From Lactobacillus sp. W8174 (lineage in GTDB: Bacteria; Bacillota; Bacilli; Lactobacillales; Lactobacillaceae), in NCBI RefSeq assembly GCF_016100975.1, contig NZ_JACFRN010000002.1:148656-212655 (forward strand): DNA of 64,000 bases, written 5' to 3'. Numbering within the stretch: position 1 is the first letter of the stretch; each line of letters starts with the position of its first letter. Below are positions 42,939-50,976 of the stretch, one piece after another. The translations under genes were made by a program, and so were the position numbers. The notes beneath the pieces are model-generated. The model ran no database searches. It saw only the letters and a list, made by a program, of their open reading frames with translations, and was not told the DNA's origin.

Positions 42939-43559
42939 ATGGTTAGCTGGAATCTACTTGGAGTTTTGTTATGGGTAATTATTATTCTGTATCTAGTTTT
43001 TGTTGTGCAAAATATTCGCAAGCGCCGAATTACTATGATTATCAAGAAGCACAGGCAGTTTAGCTGGCCTAATTTTCTAGTCGATGTTATTGAAGTAGTT
43101 GTTTTAATAGTCGGTATTGGCTGGCTTTTTAACAAAACGATGCTGGATAATCCTGACCTTGAAGATACCAGCAAAATAACAGCGCACATTACTTACGAAC
43201 CCATTGTCATGAACACTGGGGAAGGTAATTCGAGTTACGTAACGATTAATTCGAAAAAGAAAAGGATTAGTACTCAGACTTTTACCTATTACAGACCAGG
43301 TAAGAAAATTAAGGTATCCAGCGATTTTGCTACCGTTGCATATGGCAAAAGCCCCTTGGATTTGAATGCCGCAAAAATTCCCTATGATAAAAAAGAGTTG
43401 CAGAAAATGGATCGTAAATATCAGCGTGCTTATGTTGCTATCTATACAGCCGACTATAAAAAAGTTTGGCAGAATGGGATCGGAATGCACGCTGGGCATA
43501 ACGCTACGCGCTACTATTTAATTAGGATTCCGGATTCATCATTTATCAAAGAAAAGTAG
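42939..43559 (+). CDS. Membrane-anchored protein of unknown function
   Basis: 206 residues. Two hydrophobic segments (about 6-24 and 46-66) flank a basic loop (NIRKRRITMIIKKHRQFSW). A C-terminal domain of about 135 residues rich in beta-type sequence follows, probably outside the cell. No catalytic motif is seen. It resembles an uncharacterised family found mainly in lactobacilli. AGGAGG precedes ATG 42939. Monocistronic, ending before a convergent terminator. Confidence 0.75.
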   Translation: MVSWNLLGVLLWVIIILYLVFVVQNIRKRRITMIIKKHRQFSWPNFLVDVIEVVVLIVGIGWLFNKTMLDNPDLEDTSKITAHITYEPIVMNTGEGNSSYVTINSKKKRISTQTFTYYRPGKKIKVSSDFATVAYGKSPLDLNAAKIPYDKKELQKMDRKYQRAYVAIYTADYKKVWQNGIGMHAGHNATRYYLIRIPDSSFIKEK

Positions 43560-43670
43560 AATTAACTTAAATAAAGCGCTTGCATAATTTTAAAAGTGTG
43601 CTTCTTTTACTTTGAAAATTTAAGTAGATAGTTACTAGCAATTAGGCGAGACTACTAGTATAACTGATGA

Positions 43671-43717
43671 ATTTAAAAGGCTCTTTGCCAAAAGAATTGA
43701 CAAGGGGCCTTTTAAAT
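43671..43717. terminator. Bidirectional terminator
   Basis: ATTTAAAAGGC (43671-43681) and GCCTTTTAAAT (43707-43717) are perfect complements. It lies 28 bases past the stop of the minus-strand membrane gene and also faces the plus-strand gene ending at 43559. Confidence 0.75.
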
Positions 43718-43745
43718 TGAAATTATTAAAAAATAAAATTTTACA

Positions 43746-45269
43746 TTAGTGGACAAACTGTATTGTTTCCTTTTTACGAACTTGAACTAATAGATTACCT
43801 TCGACAAAGGCGAGAATAAAGCTGGCTGTTAAGAAGTCGACTACATTACCAGAAGAAAAGGCGGCAAGCAGGATAAAGATGCTGGAAACAATTAAAGAAC
43901 TGGCTAAATAGGTTCGTGCTGTCTTATATCTAAGCCATCTATATGCTCCATAAATTAGTACTGCCAAATATGGTCCGACAAACAAGAGCATTCCCAGCCA
44001 GCCTAAAGAATATATTTGAGCGGCGAAATCGCGCTCTAAATTAAAGATGTTGTTTTCTCGAATGTATGAAATGCCCAAAAATTTATCTAGTTTATTATTA
44101 TTTGTCCGCACTACCTGATTAAGCATTGCCTTTTCAATGTGACGATTTTCCATTCGCGCTTGGCCCGGTTCATTCATAATTTTAAGCCAAAATTCGGGGT
44201 CGTATTGGTAAGGATAGCTTTTAAAGACAAACTTGGGATTAAGAGCATATTCCTGATAATTTTTCTTGATAAAGTAACGTAAAAAATCAGCCCTTTTTTC
44301 ACCACTAGGATATTTTTGTAAGCCTGTAGCTAGTTCCTTTTTTTCATCAGTTAAGTCGTGGTCGGACTGCTTGGCCAGGTAAATTTCATAATTGTAACGC
44401 TGAATTGCAGGACCAAAAGGTAAAATCACTAGTGATCCTACTTCAATTAAGCATGCAACTAAAAACGCCTTGCCACCGTTTTTTATATCTTTAATCAAAT
44501 ATTTATGTAGGCCAAACAGAATGAGACCAATGATTATTCCTCCGATCAGACCAATAGTAGCCACTTTAGTGCCAATCTCGATCATTGCCAGAGCCTGCAC
44601 TACATTTAATATAATGGTGTGCCAGTTAAATGAAGTGAAAAGATAGTAAAGCATAAGTGGCAGCAACATAAAGAGGACGGCTGAGATCATATTGGTAAAG
44701 TTGAAGAAACCTTTAGAAGCCATGTGCGAATAACCAATATTTGGATTAAAGAACCATTCAAAAATGTTGGCGCTGATGGTTCCCGTTTCATATGATTTAA
44801 GGGATATGACAAAAAGGTTGGAAAGAACGATAGTACCTGAAAACAGTCCTGAAATGCCTTCAATCACCAGTTGCAATTGTTTTTGACTAAAATCTAATTC
44901 ATCAGTTAAATAAAGCACTGTTAAGGGCAGCATCATTCTAATTAAATAAAAGATTTCTCCACTGGCAGTGTAGCCATAATTGTTGGGGCTGACACTGGTA
45001 AAGTGTTGCACATGCACTAAATGCAGTGCTGAATAGATGGCTAAAAGAACAATATAAAATAGCAGCCACTTTTCCCGTGATAGTTTCTGCCAGGAATTTT
45101 TCGAACTAAAATAAAGGCAAACTAAAGTTGCCACAGCTAAAATACGAATAATGGTAGGCAGAGTAAATGGTAAAATATTGGCTAGAGTGCCGTGATAAAA
45201 CCAATATAAATCTAAAAAAGGTTGAATTAAAATGAACCAAAATAAGACAGTTCTTGCTTTTTCTTTCAC
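43746..45269 (-). CDS. O-antigen ligase-like polytopic membrane protein
   Basis: About 507 residues with around ten to twelve hydrophobic helices and a large extracellular loop (about 300-410, rich in charged and aromatic residues). That layout is typical of O-antigen ligase/polymerase-like (Wzy/WaaL) proteins. The likely role is polymerising or transferring a surface glycan, but no glycan cluster is adjacent. I prefer the GTG at 45269 (GGAG six bases upstream) over ATG 45281 and the longer TTG-started frame. Substrate and precise reaction unknown. Confidence 0.72.
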   Translation of the reverse strand: MKEKARTVLFWFILIQPFLDLYWFYHGTLANILPFTLPTIIRILAVATLVCLYFSSKNSWQKLSREKWLLFYIVLLAIYSALHLVHVQHFTSVSPNNYGYTASGEIFYLIRMMLPLTVLYLTDELDFSQKQLQLVIEGISGLFSGTIVLSNLFVISLKSYETGTISANIFEWFFNPNIGYSHMASKGFFNFTNMISAVLFMLLPLMLYYLFTSFNWHTIILNVVQALAMIEIGTKVATIGLIGGIIIGLILFGLHKYLIKDIKNGGKAFLVACLIEVGSLVILPFGPAIQRYNYEIYLAKQSDHDLTDEKKELATGLQKYPSGEKRADFLRYFIKKNYQEYALNPKFVFKSYPYQYDPEFWLKIMNEPGQARMENRHIEKAMLNQVVRTNNNKLDKFLGISYIRENNIFNLERDFAAQIYSLGWLGMLLFVGPYLAVLIYGAYRWLRYKTARTYLASSLIVSSIFILLAAFSSGNVVDFLTASFILAFVEGNLLVQVRKKETIQFVH

Positions 45270-45324
45270 TTTTTTCTCCATATCATAAATATTTTCATGG
45301 TTTAATTTTAGGCAAAAACGCAGC

Positions 45325-45358
45325 AAAAAAAAAGAGCAGTGAATCTTTATTCACTGTT
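45325..45358 (-). terminator. Terminator of the DUF2187-like gene
   Basis: On minus, CAGTGAAT-AAAG-ATTCACTG, then a short CTC and a run of nine T. Confidence 0.85.
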
Positions 45359-45377
45359 TCTTAATTAAAAATAGCTA

Positions 45378-45692
45378 TTAATCTTTCTTCTTATCAGTAT
45401 TTGCTTTTTCTTTAGCAGCTTTTTTGATTTTTTCTACTTTAACATCGCTTTTGGCCAAAGCCTGAATTTCCTTAATTTTCTTTTTAGGAACACTCTTTAA
45501 ATTCTTAAAATTGACTACTATTTTTTGATTTAAGTCACTAACTGCAGTCTTATCAGTCGGATCATAATCAATAATTTTTAGCAGGGCAGAATTTTCGTAA
45601 ATTTTTTCCACTTTACCAAGAAATGGCTTGGTCAGCTCTTCTTCAGATTTGGCGCTAAGAATGTCATCTGCTTTCACATCTGCTTTTTTCAT
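45378..45692 (-). CDS. DUF2187-like small protein
   Basis: 104 residues. The core GKVEKIYENSALLKI, with later IVVNFKNLK, matches the small KOW/SH3-like DUF2187 family (YkvS of Bacillus), which is usually about 60 residues. Here it has an N-terminal extension and a charged, lysine-rich C-terminal tail (KKAAKEKANTDKKKD). Function unknown; the fold suggests RNA or ribosome contact. A strong terminator follows, and the gene is transcribed divergently from the kinase-like gene at 45787. Confidence 0.7.
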   Translation of the reverse strand: MKKADVKADDILSAKSEEELTKPFLGKVEKIYENSALLKIIDYDPTDKTAVSDLNQKIVVNFKNLKSVPKKKIKEIQALAKSDVKVEKIKKAAKEKANTDKKKD

Positions 45693-45786
45693 AATAAATT
45701 TTACTTCCTCTCTTACCCATGTTTCATTATAATAGAAAGATATTATTATAAAAGCGAATTGTTTTCAAGTAAAGGAAGCTTGGATT

Positions 45787-46341
45787 TTGCAAAAATTAAT
45801 TTTAATTGCCGGGCCGAGTGGAGCCGGTAAAACAACTATTTCAGAATATTTAGCAAATAAGTTCGATATTCCCAGAGTTTTGACTCACACAACTAGGCCA
45901 ATTAGACCGGGAGAAAGTGCCGAAAATTCTTATCATTTTGAAACTGATGCCAGTTTTAAAAAACTACATTTTTTTGAGCACGTTAAATACGGCTCATACC
46001 AATATGGATCAAGCAGAGAAGCGTTAGAAAATGCCTGGCTGGACCATGATGTAGTATCTTTGATTGTTGATATTAAGGGAGCTGCTTCATATTTAGCTGC
46101 AATCAATAGTCAAGTTTATTTTTTATACATTACTACCAGCTCTAAAGAAATGCTTGCGGAACGTTTACTAAACAGAGGCGATGACCCTCATAAAATTAAA
46201 GAGCGATTAAGCGGCAGTGAACTAAATGTGTTACCTGATAACCTTAAAAAAGATGCCCACGTATTAATTAATGATGACTGGCAGAAGACTGAAAAAAAAC
46301 TCCTCACCATTGTCACAGGCCTCAGAAAAACACTGAACTAA
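45787..46341 (+). CDS. Guanylate-kinase-like nucleotide kinase
   Basis: 184 residues, TTG start at 45787 (AAGGA upstream). P-loop GPSGAGKTTISEYL, GMP-binding type block THTTRPIRPGE, YHFE, and a C-terminal ERLLNRGDDPHKIKERL. It is shorter and more divergent than housekeeping Gmk (about 205 residues), which should be elsewhere in the chromosome. I therefore read it as an accessory guanylate-kinase-fold protein; true GMP kinase activity is not assured. Single gene, upstream of the NlpC/P60 group. Confidence 0.8.
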   Translation: MQKLILIAGPSGAGKTTISEYLANKFDIPRVLTHTTRPIRPGESAENSYHFETDASFKKLHFFEHVKYGSYQYGSSREALENAWLDHDVVSLIVDIKGAASYLAAINSQVYFLYITTSSKEMLAERLLNRGDDPHKIKERLSGSELNVLPDNLKKDAHVLINDDWQKTEKKLLTIVTGLRKTLN

Positions 46342-46395
46342 TTAAATTGCTTTTGTAAAAAAGTCTCTATTTCAAAAATAAAATTCTTAACGTTT

Positions 46396-46439
46396 TGTAG
46401 CTCGTTTGAAACAAACGTGTAACATTGAATGAGTATTAT
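46396..46439 (+). promoter_or_regulatory. WalR-like box and promoter of the first NlpC/P60 gene
   Basis: Three hexamers at an exact 11-base period: TGTAGC (46396), TGAAAC (46407) and TGTAAC (46418), i.e. TGTWAH-N5-TGTWAH with single mismatches. After 10 bases comes TATTAT (46434-46439) as -10. The same geometry recurs before the next gene. Confidence 0.6.
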
Positions 46440-46533
46440 AGAAAATGTCGAAGAAATAGGACGAGTGATTTCCAACTATCATTTGTTATATTTACGAACA
46501 ATTTTCGCATATGAATTAGAAAAGAGTTTAATT

Positions 46534-47025
46534 TTGAAACACGGACATTCAAAGATATTAATTAGATTAATAACTGTCATAGCTTTGTTTTTCACTGGTG
46601 CAACTAGTGTAACAGTAGTTAGTGCTACTACAGTGAATGATGTCAGTGCCAGTGCAGTGACCAAAAAGCGGACAGCCGTAGCTAAATTAGCCAAAAAACA
46701 GGTTGGCAAAGGATATGTATATGGTGCTACAGGTCCTTATTCTTTTGATTGTTCTGGATTAGTACAATATGTTTATAAAAAAGCTGGAAATAAAACTTTA
46801 CCACGAACTACTTATTCTCAAGTAACACAAGGTAAAAAAGTTTCATTAAAAAAATTGAAGAAGGGCGATTTACTTTTCTGGGGTTCTTCCGCTGCCCCTT
46901 ATCATGTTGGCATTTATGTTGGAGATAACCAATTTGTTCATGCAGCTACACCAAGTCAAGGTGTTTTAAAACAATCACTTAGTGCATATTTCTATCCCTC
47001 CGCTGCAAAGCGTATATTAGACTAA
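46534..47025 (+). CDS. NlpC/P60 peptidoglycan endopeptidase
   Basis: About 163 residues from the TTG at 46534. Signal peptide (hydrophobic core LIRLITVIALFFTG, cleavage near VSA), then directly an NlpC/P60 domain: catalytic Cys in FDCSGLVQYVY, His in YHVGIYVGD, third residue in FVHAATP. Cleaves gamma-D-glutamyl bonds in stem peptides. The open frame extends upstream to 46429, but that start precedes the predicted transcription start (-10 at 46434), so the shorter form is right. First of three related hydrolases in tandem, each with its own promoter region. Confidence 0.88.
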   Translation: MKHGHSKILIRLITVIALFFTGATSVTVVSATTVNDVSASAVTKKRTAVAKLAKKQVGKGYVYGATGPYSFDCSGLVQYVYKKAGNKTLPRTTYSQVTQGKKVSLKKLKKGDLLFWGSSAAPYHVGIYVGDNQFVHAATPSQGVLKQSLSAYFYPSAAKRILD

Positions 47026-47073
47026 TTAAACTCTGATTCTGTATTTTAAAATTTTAAAAATTGTAGGTACGTT

Positions 47074-47107
47074 CTTTCAGTTACAGTGAGCTGAAAGGGC
47101 TTTTTTA
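47074..47107 (+). terminator. Terminator after the first NlpC/P60 gene
   Basis: CTTTCAG and CTGAAAG pair around TTACAGTGAG, then GGCTTTTTT. Confidence 0.85.
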
Positions 47108-47124
47108 CTTACCGGTATTATTAT

Positions 47125-47157
47125 TGTAACCATATTGTAACAATATGCGTGTAAAAT
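47125..47157 (+). promoter_or_regulatory. WalR-like box and promoter of the second NlpC/P60 gene
   Basis: TGTAAC-CATAT-TGTAAC (47125-47141) is a perfect match to the WalR consensus TGTWAH-N5-TGTWAH. It is followed after 10 bases by TAAAAT (47152-47157) as -10. A further TGTAAC lies at 47164. Confidence 0.7.
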
Positions 47158-47220
47158 TGATTTTGTAACATAGAAATAGAACTTAATTTTAAAATAACTT
47201 GATGCTAATACGGGGGGATT

Positions 47221-47958
47221 TTGGTTTTGAAAGTTAAAAGTAATCTGGTTAAATTTACTACTGCTGCGGCCTTGACTATTACTGGCTTTGGAATTGCGAA
47301 TGCAGTTAATACTAGTTCTGCGGCTACTAATGTTAAAGCAGCTACAAACAAGCTAAAAATCAATTATGTTCCTGGATACGGCATTAATGTTTGGGATAAT
47401 TATGAAAATCCGGCTTTTACTGGTAAAAGAATTAAGCATGGTAAAACGGTGCGGGTTTTGAGCAGAGCAATTGATAAAAAAGGCAACACTTGGTATCAAA
47501 TTGGTGAGGGTCAATGGATTCAGGCTCGTTATACTGTCAAGCCGGGAACTAAAATTGCGAAAGTTCAAGCTAGAACTATTAAGAAAAAGAGTGTAAAGCA
47601 GGCAGAAAAAGTTGCTGATTTGGCAAAAGCCGAGGTTGGTAAATCTTATGCCTGGGGTGGAAACGGACCACAAGGTTTTGATTGCTCTGGTTTAGCTCAA
47701 TATGTTTATAACAAGGCTACTGGCGTAAATTTAAGCCGTACAACTTATTCACAAGTTAAGCAGGGCAAAAAGGTTTCCCTGCAAAATTTAAAACCGGGTG
47801 ATCTTTTGTTCTGGGGTTCCTCAACAGCACCATATCATGTAGGTATCTATGTTGGTGACAATCAATATGTTCATGCTGCTACTCCGGCTCAAGGGGTTGT
47901 GAAAGAAAATTTAAGTTCTTATTTCTATCCGTCAGTTGCAAAACGTGTTCTTGAATGA
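47221..47958 (+). CDS. NlpC/P60 peptidoglycan endopeptidase with SH3-like N-domain
   Basis: About 245 residues; TTG start at 47221 or 47227 after GGGGGA. Signal peptide, then an SH3b/SLAP-like wall-binding region (about 40-110; GINVWDNYENPAF), and a C-terminal NlpC/P60 domain with Cys in FDCSGLAQYVY, His in YHVGIYVGD and YVHAATP. The catalytic half is very similar to that of the gene upstream, indicating duplication. Probably secreted and wall-associated; a likely WalR target from its promoter. Confidence 0.9.
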   Translation: MVLKVKSNLVKFTTAAALTITGFGIANAVNTSSAATNVKAATNKLKINYVPGYGINVWDNYENPAFTGKRIKHGKTVRVLSRAIDKKGNTWYQIGEGQWIQARYTVKPGTKIAKVQARTIKKKSVKQAEKVADLAKAEVGKSYAWGGNGPQGFDCSGLAQYVYNKATGVNLSRTTYSQVKQGKKVSLQNLKPGDLLFWGSSTAPYHVGIYVGDNQYVHAATPAQGVVKENLSSYFYPSVAKRVLE

Positions 47959-47980
47959 AAGAAGATATTTTGAATAAATT

Positions 47981-48012
47981 AAAACACTTGGAAAATTTCT
48001 AAGTGTTTTTTT
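47981..48012 (+). terminator. Terminator after the second NlpC/P60 gene
   Basis: AAAACACTT and AAGTGTTTT pair around an A/T-rich loop, followed by more T. Confidence 0.85.
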
Positions 48013-48017
48013 AGTAC

Positions 48018-48049
48018 TGTTTGATTAGTGTAACTTGATTAAATATTTA
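48018..48049 (+). promoter_or_regulatory. Weak WalR-like box of the third NlpC/P60 gene
   Basis: TGTTTG-ATTAG-TGTAAC keeps one perfect half site (48029-48034) and the 11-base period, with a TATTTA -10 candidate (48044-48049) at about the same distance as in the two neighbours. Confidence 0.4.
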
Positions 48050-48121
48050 AAGCGTCTAAAATAAAAATTGAATACTGATTTATGATCACATTTTTGCTAT
48101 TTTGAAGGAGAAACCGATCTG

Positions 48122-49024
48122 ATGAAGTGTAACTTTTGGAAAATGGGACTTGCTGCAGCATTGACGCTAACTGGAATTGGTGTGACTGCTCCACAAAAAG
48201 CCGTGGATGCTGCTACATTAAAAGAACCTGTCAAGCGGGTGCAAATTAGTTGTTTGCCCAATAAAAATGTCAAAATTTGGACGAATTATGAAGGTGGACA
48301 ACTAATAAGTTTTCGTGCCAAAAATAAGAGCAAGTGGAATGTTGCTAAAACAGCGGTTGATCGCAAGGGCAAGCTATGGTATATGATTGGTGATAGTGAG
48401 TGGATTGAAGCTCGCTACACTGAGGACCTGGAAACTAAAGCTGATGCCAGAACTGCTCATGAACAAGTAAAACCTGCTGCAACAAAAAAGAAAAATAAAC
48501 AGATAAAACCTAAGAAAGCATTAAAAATACCAAAAAAACAAAAGGTTCAAAAACAAAAAGTAGTTGTTCCTAGTTTAAACAATGTTATTAATAAAAAGAG
48601 CAATAAAAATAACGTAAGTACAATTAATGTAGCTAATAATAGTATTTCTGACAATGTTTCAAAGCGTGCCCAGGCTGTAGTCAATTTAGCTAAAAGTCAA
48701 TTAGGTAAAGGCTATGCCTGGGGTGGCAACGGTCCAGATAATTATGATTGCTCTGGTTTGGTGCAATATGTTTATAATCAAGCTGGTGGTATAAAATTAC
48801 CACGAATAACCACTGACCAGGTAAAAGTTGGGCAAACAGTGGCAATGAGCCAGTTGCAGCCTGGAGATCTGTTATATTGGGGCTCGCCAGATGCTCCTTA
48901 TCATGTTGGCATCTATGTTGGAAATAACCAGTACGTCAGTGCTGCAACTCCTGAACAAGGTGTGGTGTTGCAATCAATCAGCTCATATTTTTATCCTTGT
49001 GTAGCAAAGCGCGTTCTTCAGTAA
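48122..49024 (+). CDS. NlpC/P60 peptidoglycan endopeptidase with lysine-rich linker
   Basis: 300 residues; AAGGAG precedes ATG 48122. Signal peptide (MGLAAALTLTGIGVTAP), an SH3-like region (VKIWTNYEGG; about 35-105), a long Lys-rich then Asn/Ser-rich linker (about 115-180), and a C-terminal NlpC/P60 domain (YDCSGLVQYVY, YHVGIYVGN, YVSAATP). The third catalytic residue position has Ser-Ala where the paralogues have His-Ala, so activity may be altered. The basic linker could hold it on teichoic acids. Third of the tandem set. Confidence 0.9.
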   Translation: MKCNFWKMGLAAALTLTGIGVTAPQKAVDAATLKEPVKRVQISCLPNKNVKIWTNYEGGQLISFRAKNKSKWNVAKTAVDRKGKLWYMIGDSEWIEARYTEDLETKADARTAHEQVKPAATKKKNKQIKPKKALKIPKKQKVQKQKVVVPSLNNVINKKSNKNNVSTINVANNSISDNVSKRAQAVVNLAKSQLGKGYAWGGNGPDNYDCSGLVQYVYNQAGGIKLPRITTDQVKVGQTVAMSQLQPGDLLYWGSPDAPYHVGIYVGNNQYVSAATPEQGVVLQSISSYFYPCVAKRVLQ

Positions 49025-49097
49025 TTAACTGGCAAAATTTGTGATTAAGTTGACTTTAATTTGATCTGCTTTCCTAATAACAATTTATATTAAAATA

Positions 49098-49129
49098 AAA
49101 GATTCTCATAGCAACGTGAGAATCTTTTT
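49098..49129. terminator. Bidirectional terminator
   Basis: AAAGATTCTC and GAGAATCTTT pair around ATAGCAACGT, with T following; serves the NlpC/P60 gene (plus) and hflX (minus). Confidence 0.88.
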
Positions 49130-49159
49130 GTTTATGTTATTTTTAATGCTGCGATTCTT

Positions 49160-50440
49160 TTAGACAATATAACCGGCAAATTGAGCTTGTTCTCTGGGTG
49201 ACAGTCGTACAGCAATATGAACGCCATCATTTTGATAACTTTCTTTTAATACCTGGGCGTTTTCGTGTAAATAAGATAAAATTTTCCCTGCAGACAAAGG
49301 CAACAGCAAATTAATTTTTTTATAATTGGAAAAAATACGCTTCGTTATTAAGTCAGCAAGGGTTTCAATCGATTTAGTATCAACAGCCGAGTATAAAATG
49401 CCACTGCCTTCAATTTGGGGATAATTTCGCTGCGACTTGTCGGCCTTATTGTAGGCAGTGATCATCGGGGTATTTTTAACACCAATTTCTTTGAGCACAT
49501 TTTGTGTAGTGCGAATCATTTGGATCATGTTGGGATCAGAGGCATCAACAACATTTATCAATAAGTCAGCATCTTTTACTTCTTGTAAAGTTGCTTTAAA
49601 AGACTCAATCAAATTATGGGGCAATTTGGAAATAAACCCAACTGTGTCTGAAAGAATAAAACTAAAATTATTCTCTAAGTCAATTCTGCGCACATTTGTG
49701 TCTAAAGTTGCAAATAACATATTTTTAACAAAAACCTGTTTATCACTATGTTTGGAAAATTCTTTTAACAACCCATTCATTGTGGTTGATTTGCCAGCAT
49801 TGGTATAACCTACAAGCGCTACTTTAGGAATATGGTTTTGATTACGCCTTTTGGCCTTGATTTGTTCCTGCTTATCAATTGCTTGTAATTCTCTTTTTAT
49901 AATAGAAATTTGTTTACCAATGGTGCGGCGGTTCAATTCCAGCTTGGATTCTCCAGCACCACGGTTGGCGAAACCGCCACCAGTTGAACCACCATTACCG
50001 CGTTGCTGGTCCAAGGTATTTTCTGACGGGTGCAACCGTGGTAATTCGTACTGCAGGCGTGCCAGTTGCACCTGCAGTTTTGCTTGTTTAGTACGTGCTC
50101 TTTTTGAAAAAATTTCTAAAATTAATTCGGTGCGGTCAATTACCCGTAATTTAGTTAATTTTTCTAAATTTCGGATTTGCACTGGAGTTAACTCATCGTT
50201 AAGTATCAGAACTTTTGCTTTTAAGCCGTGTGCCATATCCTTAATTTCATTAATTTTTCCCAAACCAAAATAAGTACCAGCAATTATATGCTCCTCATTT
50301 TGTCGAGCTTGTCCTACAACCTCCATGTTTGCTGCTTCTGTCAAATTGGCCAGTTCATTCATGTAGTAGTCAAAATTGGGATCATTTAAATTGGCGCCAG
50401 CAATAAATGCTTTTGTTTTTCGTGGAGTATTATCAATCAT
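49160..50440 (-). CDS. hflX: Ribosome-associated GTPase HflX
   Basis: 426 residues. The N-terminal HflX domain (GTYFGLGKINEI; VLILNDELTPVQIRNLEK) is followed by a coiled linker with GNGGSTGGGFANRGAGESKLE. The G domain has ALVGYTNAGKSTTMNGLL, then DTVGFISKLPH and AYNKADKS. HflX splits stalled ribosomes and helps in heat or antibiotic stress. Start ATG at 50440 follows AAAGAGAAT. Transcribed towards the NlpC/P60 cluster, ending at a shared terminator. Confidence 0.94.
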   Translation of the reverse strand: MIDNTPRKTKAFIAGANLNDPNFDYYMNELANLTEAANMEVVGQARQNEEHIIAGTYFGLGKINEIKDMAHGLKAKVLILNDELTPVQIRNLEKLTKLRVIDRTELILEIFSKRARTKQAKLQVQLARLQYELPRLHPSENTLDQQRGNGGSTGGGFANRGAGESKLELNRRTIGKQISIIKRELQAIDKQEQIKAKRRNQNHIPKVALVGYTNAGKSTTMNGLLKEFSKHSDKQVFVKNMLFATLDTNVRRIDLENNFSFILSDTVGFISKLPHNLIESFKATLQEVKDADLLINVVDASDPNMIQMIRTTQNVLKEIGVKNTPMITAYNKADKSQRNYPQIEGSGILYSAVDTKSIETLADLITKRIFSNYKKINLLLPLSAGKILSYLHENAQVLKESYQNDGVHIAVRLSPREQAQFAGYIV

Positions 50441-50529
50441 TTAATTCTCTTTCTGTACATAAAAGTTATTAGTATTAATTTTTAAAAATTGTCAATCCAC
50501 ATGTTTCATTCTTCTTTCGCGCTTATACT

Positions 50530-50535
50530 TATAAT
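50530..50535 (+). promoter_or_regulatory. -10 element of an unassigned short transcript
   Basis: Perfect TATAAT, 50 bases before the small frame at 50585. The -35 region is weak. A good terminator lies at 50829-50854, so a transcript of about 310 bases is predicted. Confidence 0.4.
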
Positions 50536-50584
50536 AGTTTAATTTTAATACAAAACGGCTAGTTTACCAAAAAGAAGAAGTGAA

Positions 50585-50683
50585 GTGATAAAAGTTAAGC
50601 GTCTCAAAAAGAACCAAAGATACTCAAGACCTCGTTTACGAATGCTGGGCTACTATGCGCCTGCTGGTTATAAAAATTATTAG
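50585..50683 (+). CDS. Small basic ORF (32 codons), uncertain
   Basis: GTG-started frame reading MIKVKRLKKNQRYSRPRLRM, then a Tyr/Gly-rich end finishing AGYKNY. It is strongly basic with aromatic ends; no known family. A GAAGAAG purine tract 4 bases upstream could act as a ribosome site. It is the only sensible frame in a short unit with its own -10 (50530) and terminator (50829). It could be a real small protein, a remnant of a longer gene, or chance within an RNA gene. Confidence 0.35.
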   Translation: MIKVKRLKKNQRYSRPRLRMLGYYAPAGYKNY

Positions 50684-50854
50684 TAATCGAAATTCTAAAG
50701 TTTTCATCTTTTTTTACGGACGAGTTATCGACAAAATTGTGCAAATGCAGTTTATTTAAAATCAGAACAAGACGCAATTATGGCGAAATTCCGTAAATCT
50801 TTATTATAGGAAATACAAAAGTAAATAGGCACATCCTAATCGATGTGCTTTTTT
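50684..50854 (+). ncRNA. Structured 3' part of an unassigned transcript, with terminator
   Basis: TTTACGGA (about 50714) and TCCGTAAA (about 50789) are perfect complements, and inside them AATTGTG pairs with CGCAATT, so a long interrupted hairpin is likely. A terminator GCACATC-N6-GATGTGC-TTTTTT ends the unit at 50829-50854. Fragments of frames occur here, but none is long. Non-coding RNA, or decayed coding sequence, are both possible. Confidence 0.35.
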
Positions 50855-50943
50855 GTTGCCCAAATCTCTAGTTAACTAATTGCACCAGAAATAATAGATA
50901 ACCTTGACTTTTGCTTATTCTGTTGTCGTGCTTGAATATTGGT

Positions 50944-50957
50944 TGAGAACGATTACA
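50944..50957 (+). promoter_or_regulatory. cre-like site of the pentose/PTS operon
   Basis: TGAGAACGATTACA agrees with TGWAARCGYTWNCW at 12 of 14 positions and lies 20 bases before the epimerase start, at the promoter (TTGAAT and CATATA with 18 bases between). Confidence 0.5.
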
Positions 50958-50976
50958 TATAGAAAGAGGCTAAATA

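Noticed and set aside
43571..43584. cre-like ATAAAGCGCTTGCA
   Set aside because: It lies between two convergent gene ends with no promoter near it, and the first two positions fail the consensus.
46429..46533. N-terminal extension of the first NlpC/P60 protein
   Set aside because: Starts before the predicted -10 at 46434 and carries no signal-peptide character; the TTG at 46534 gives a normal secreted protein.
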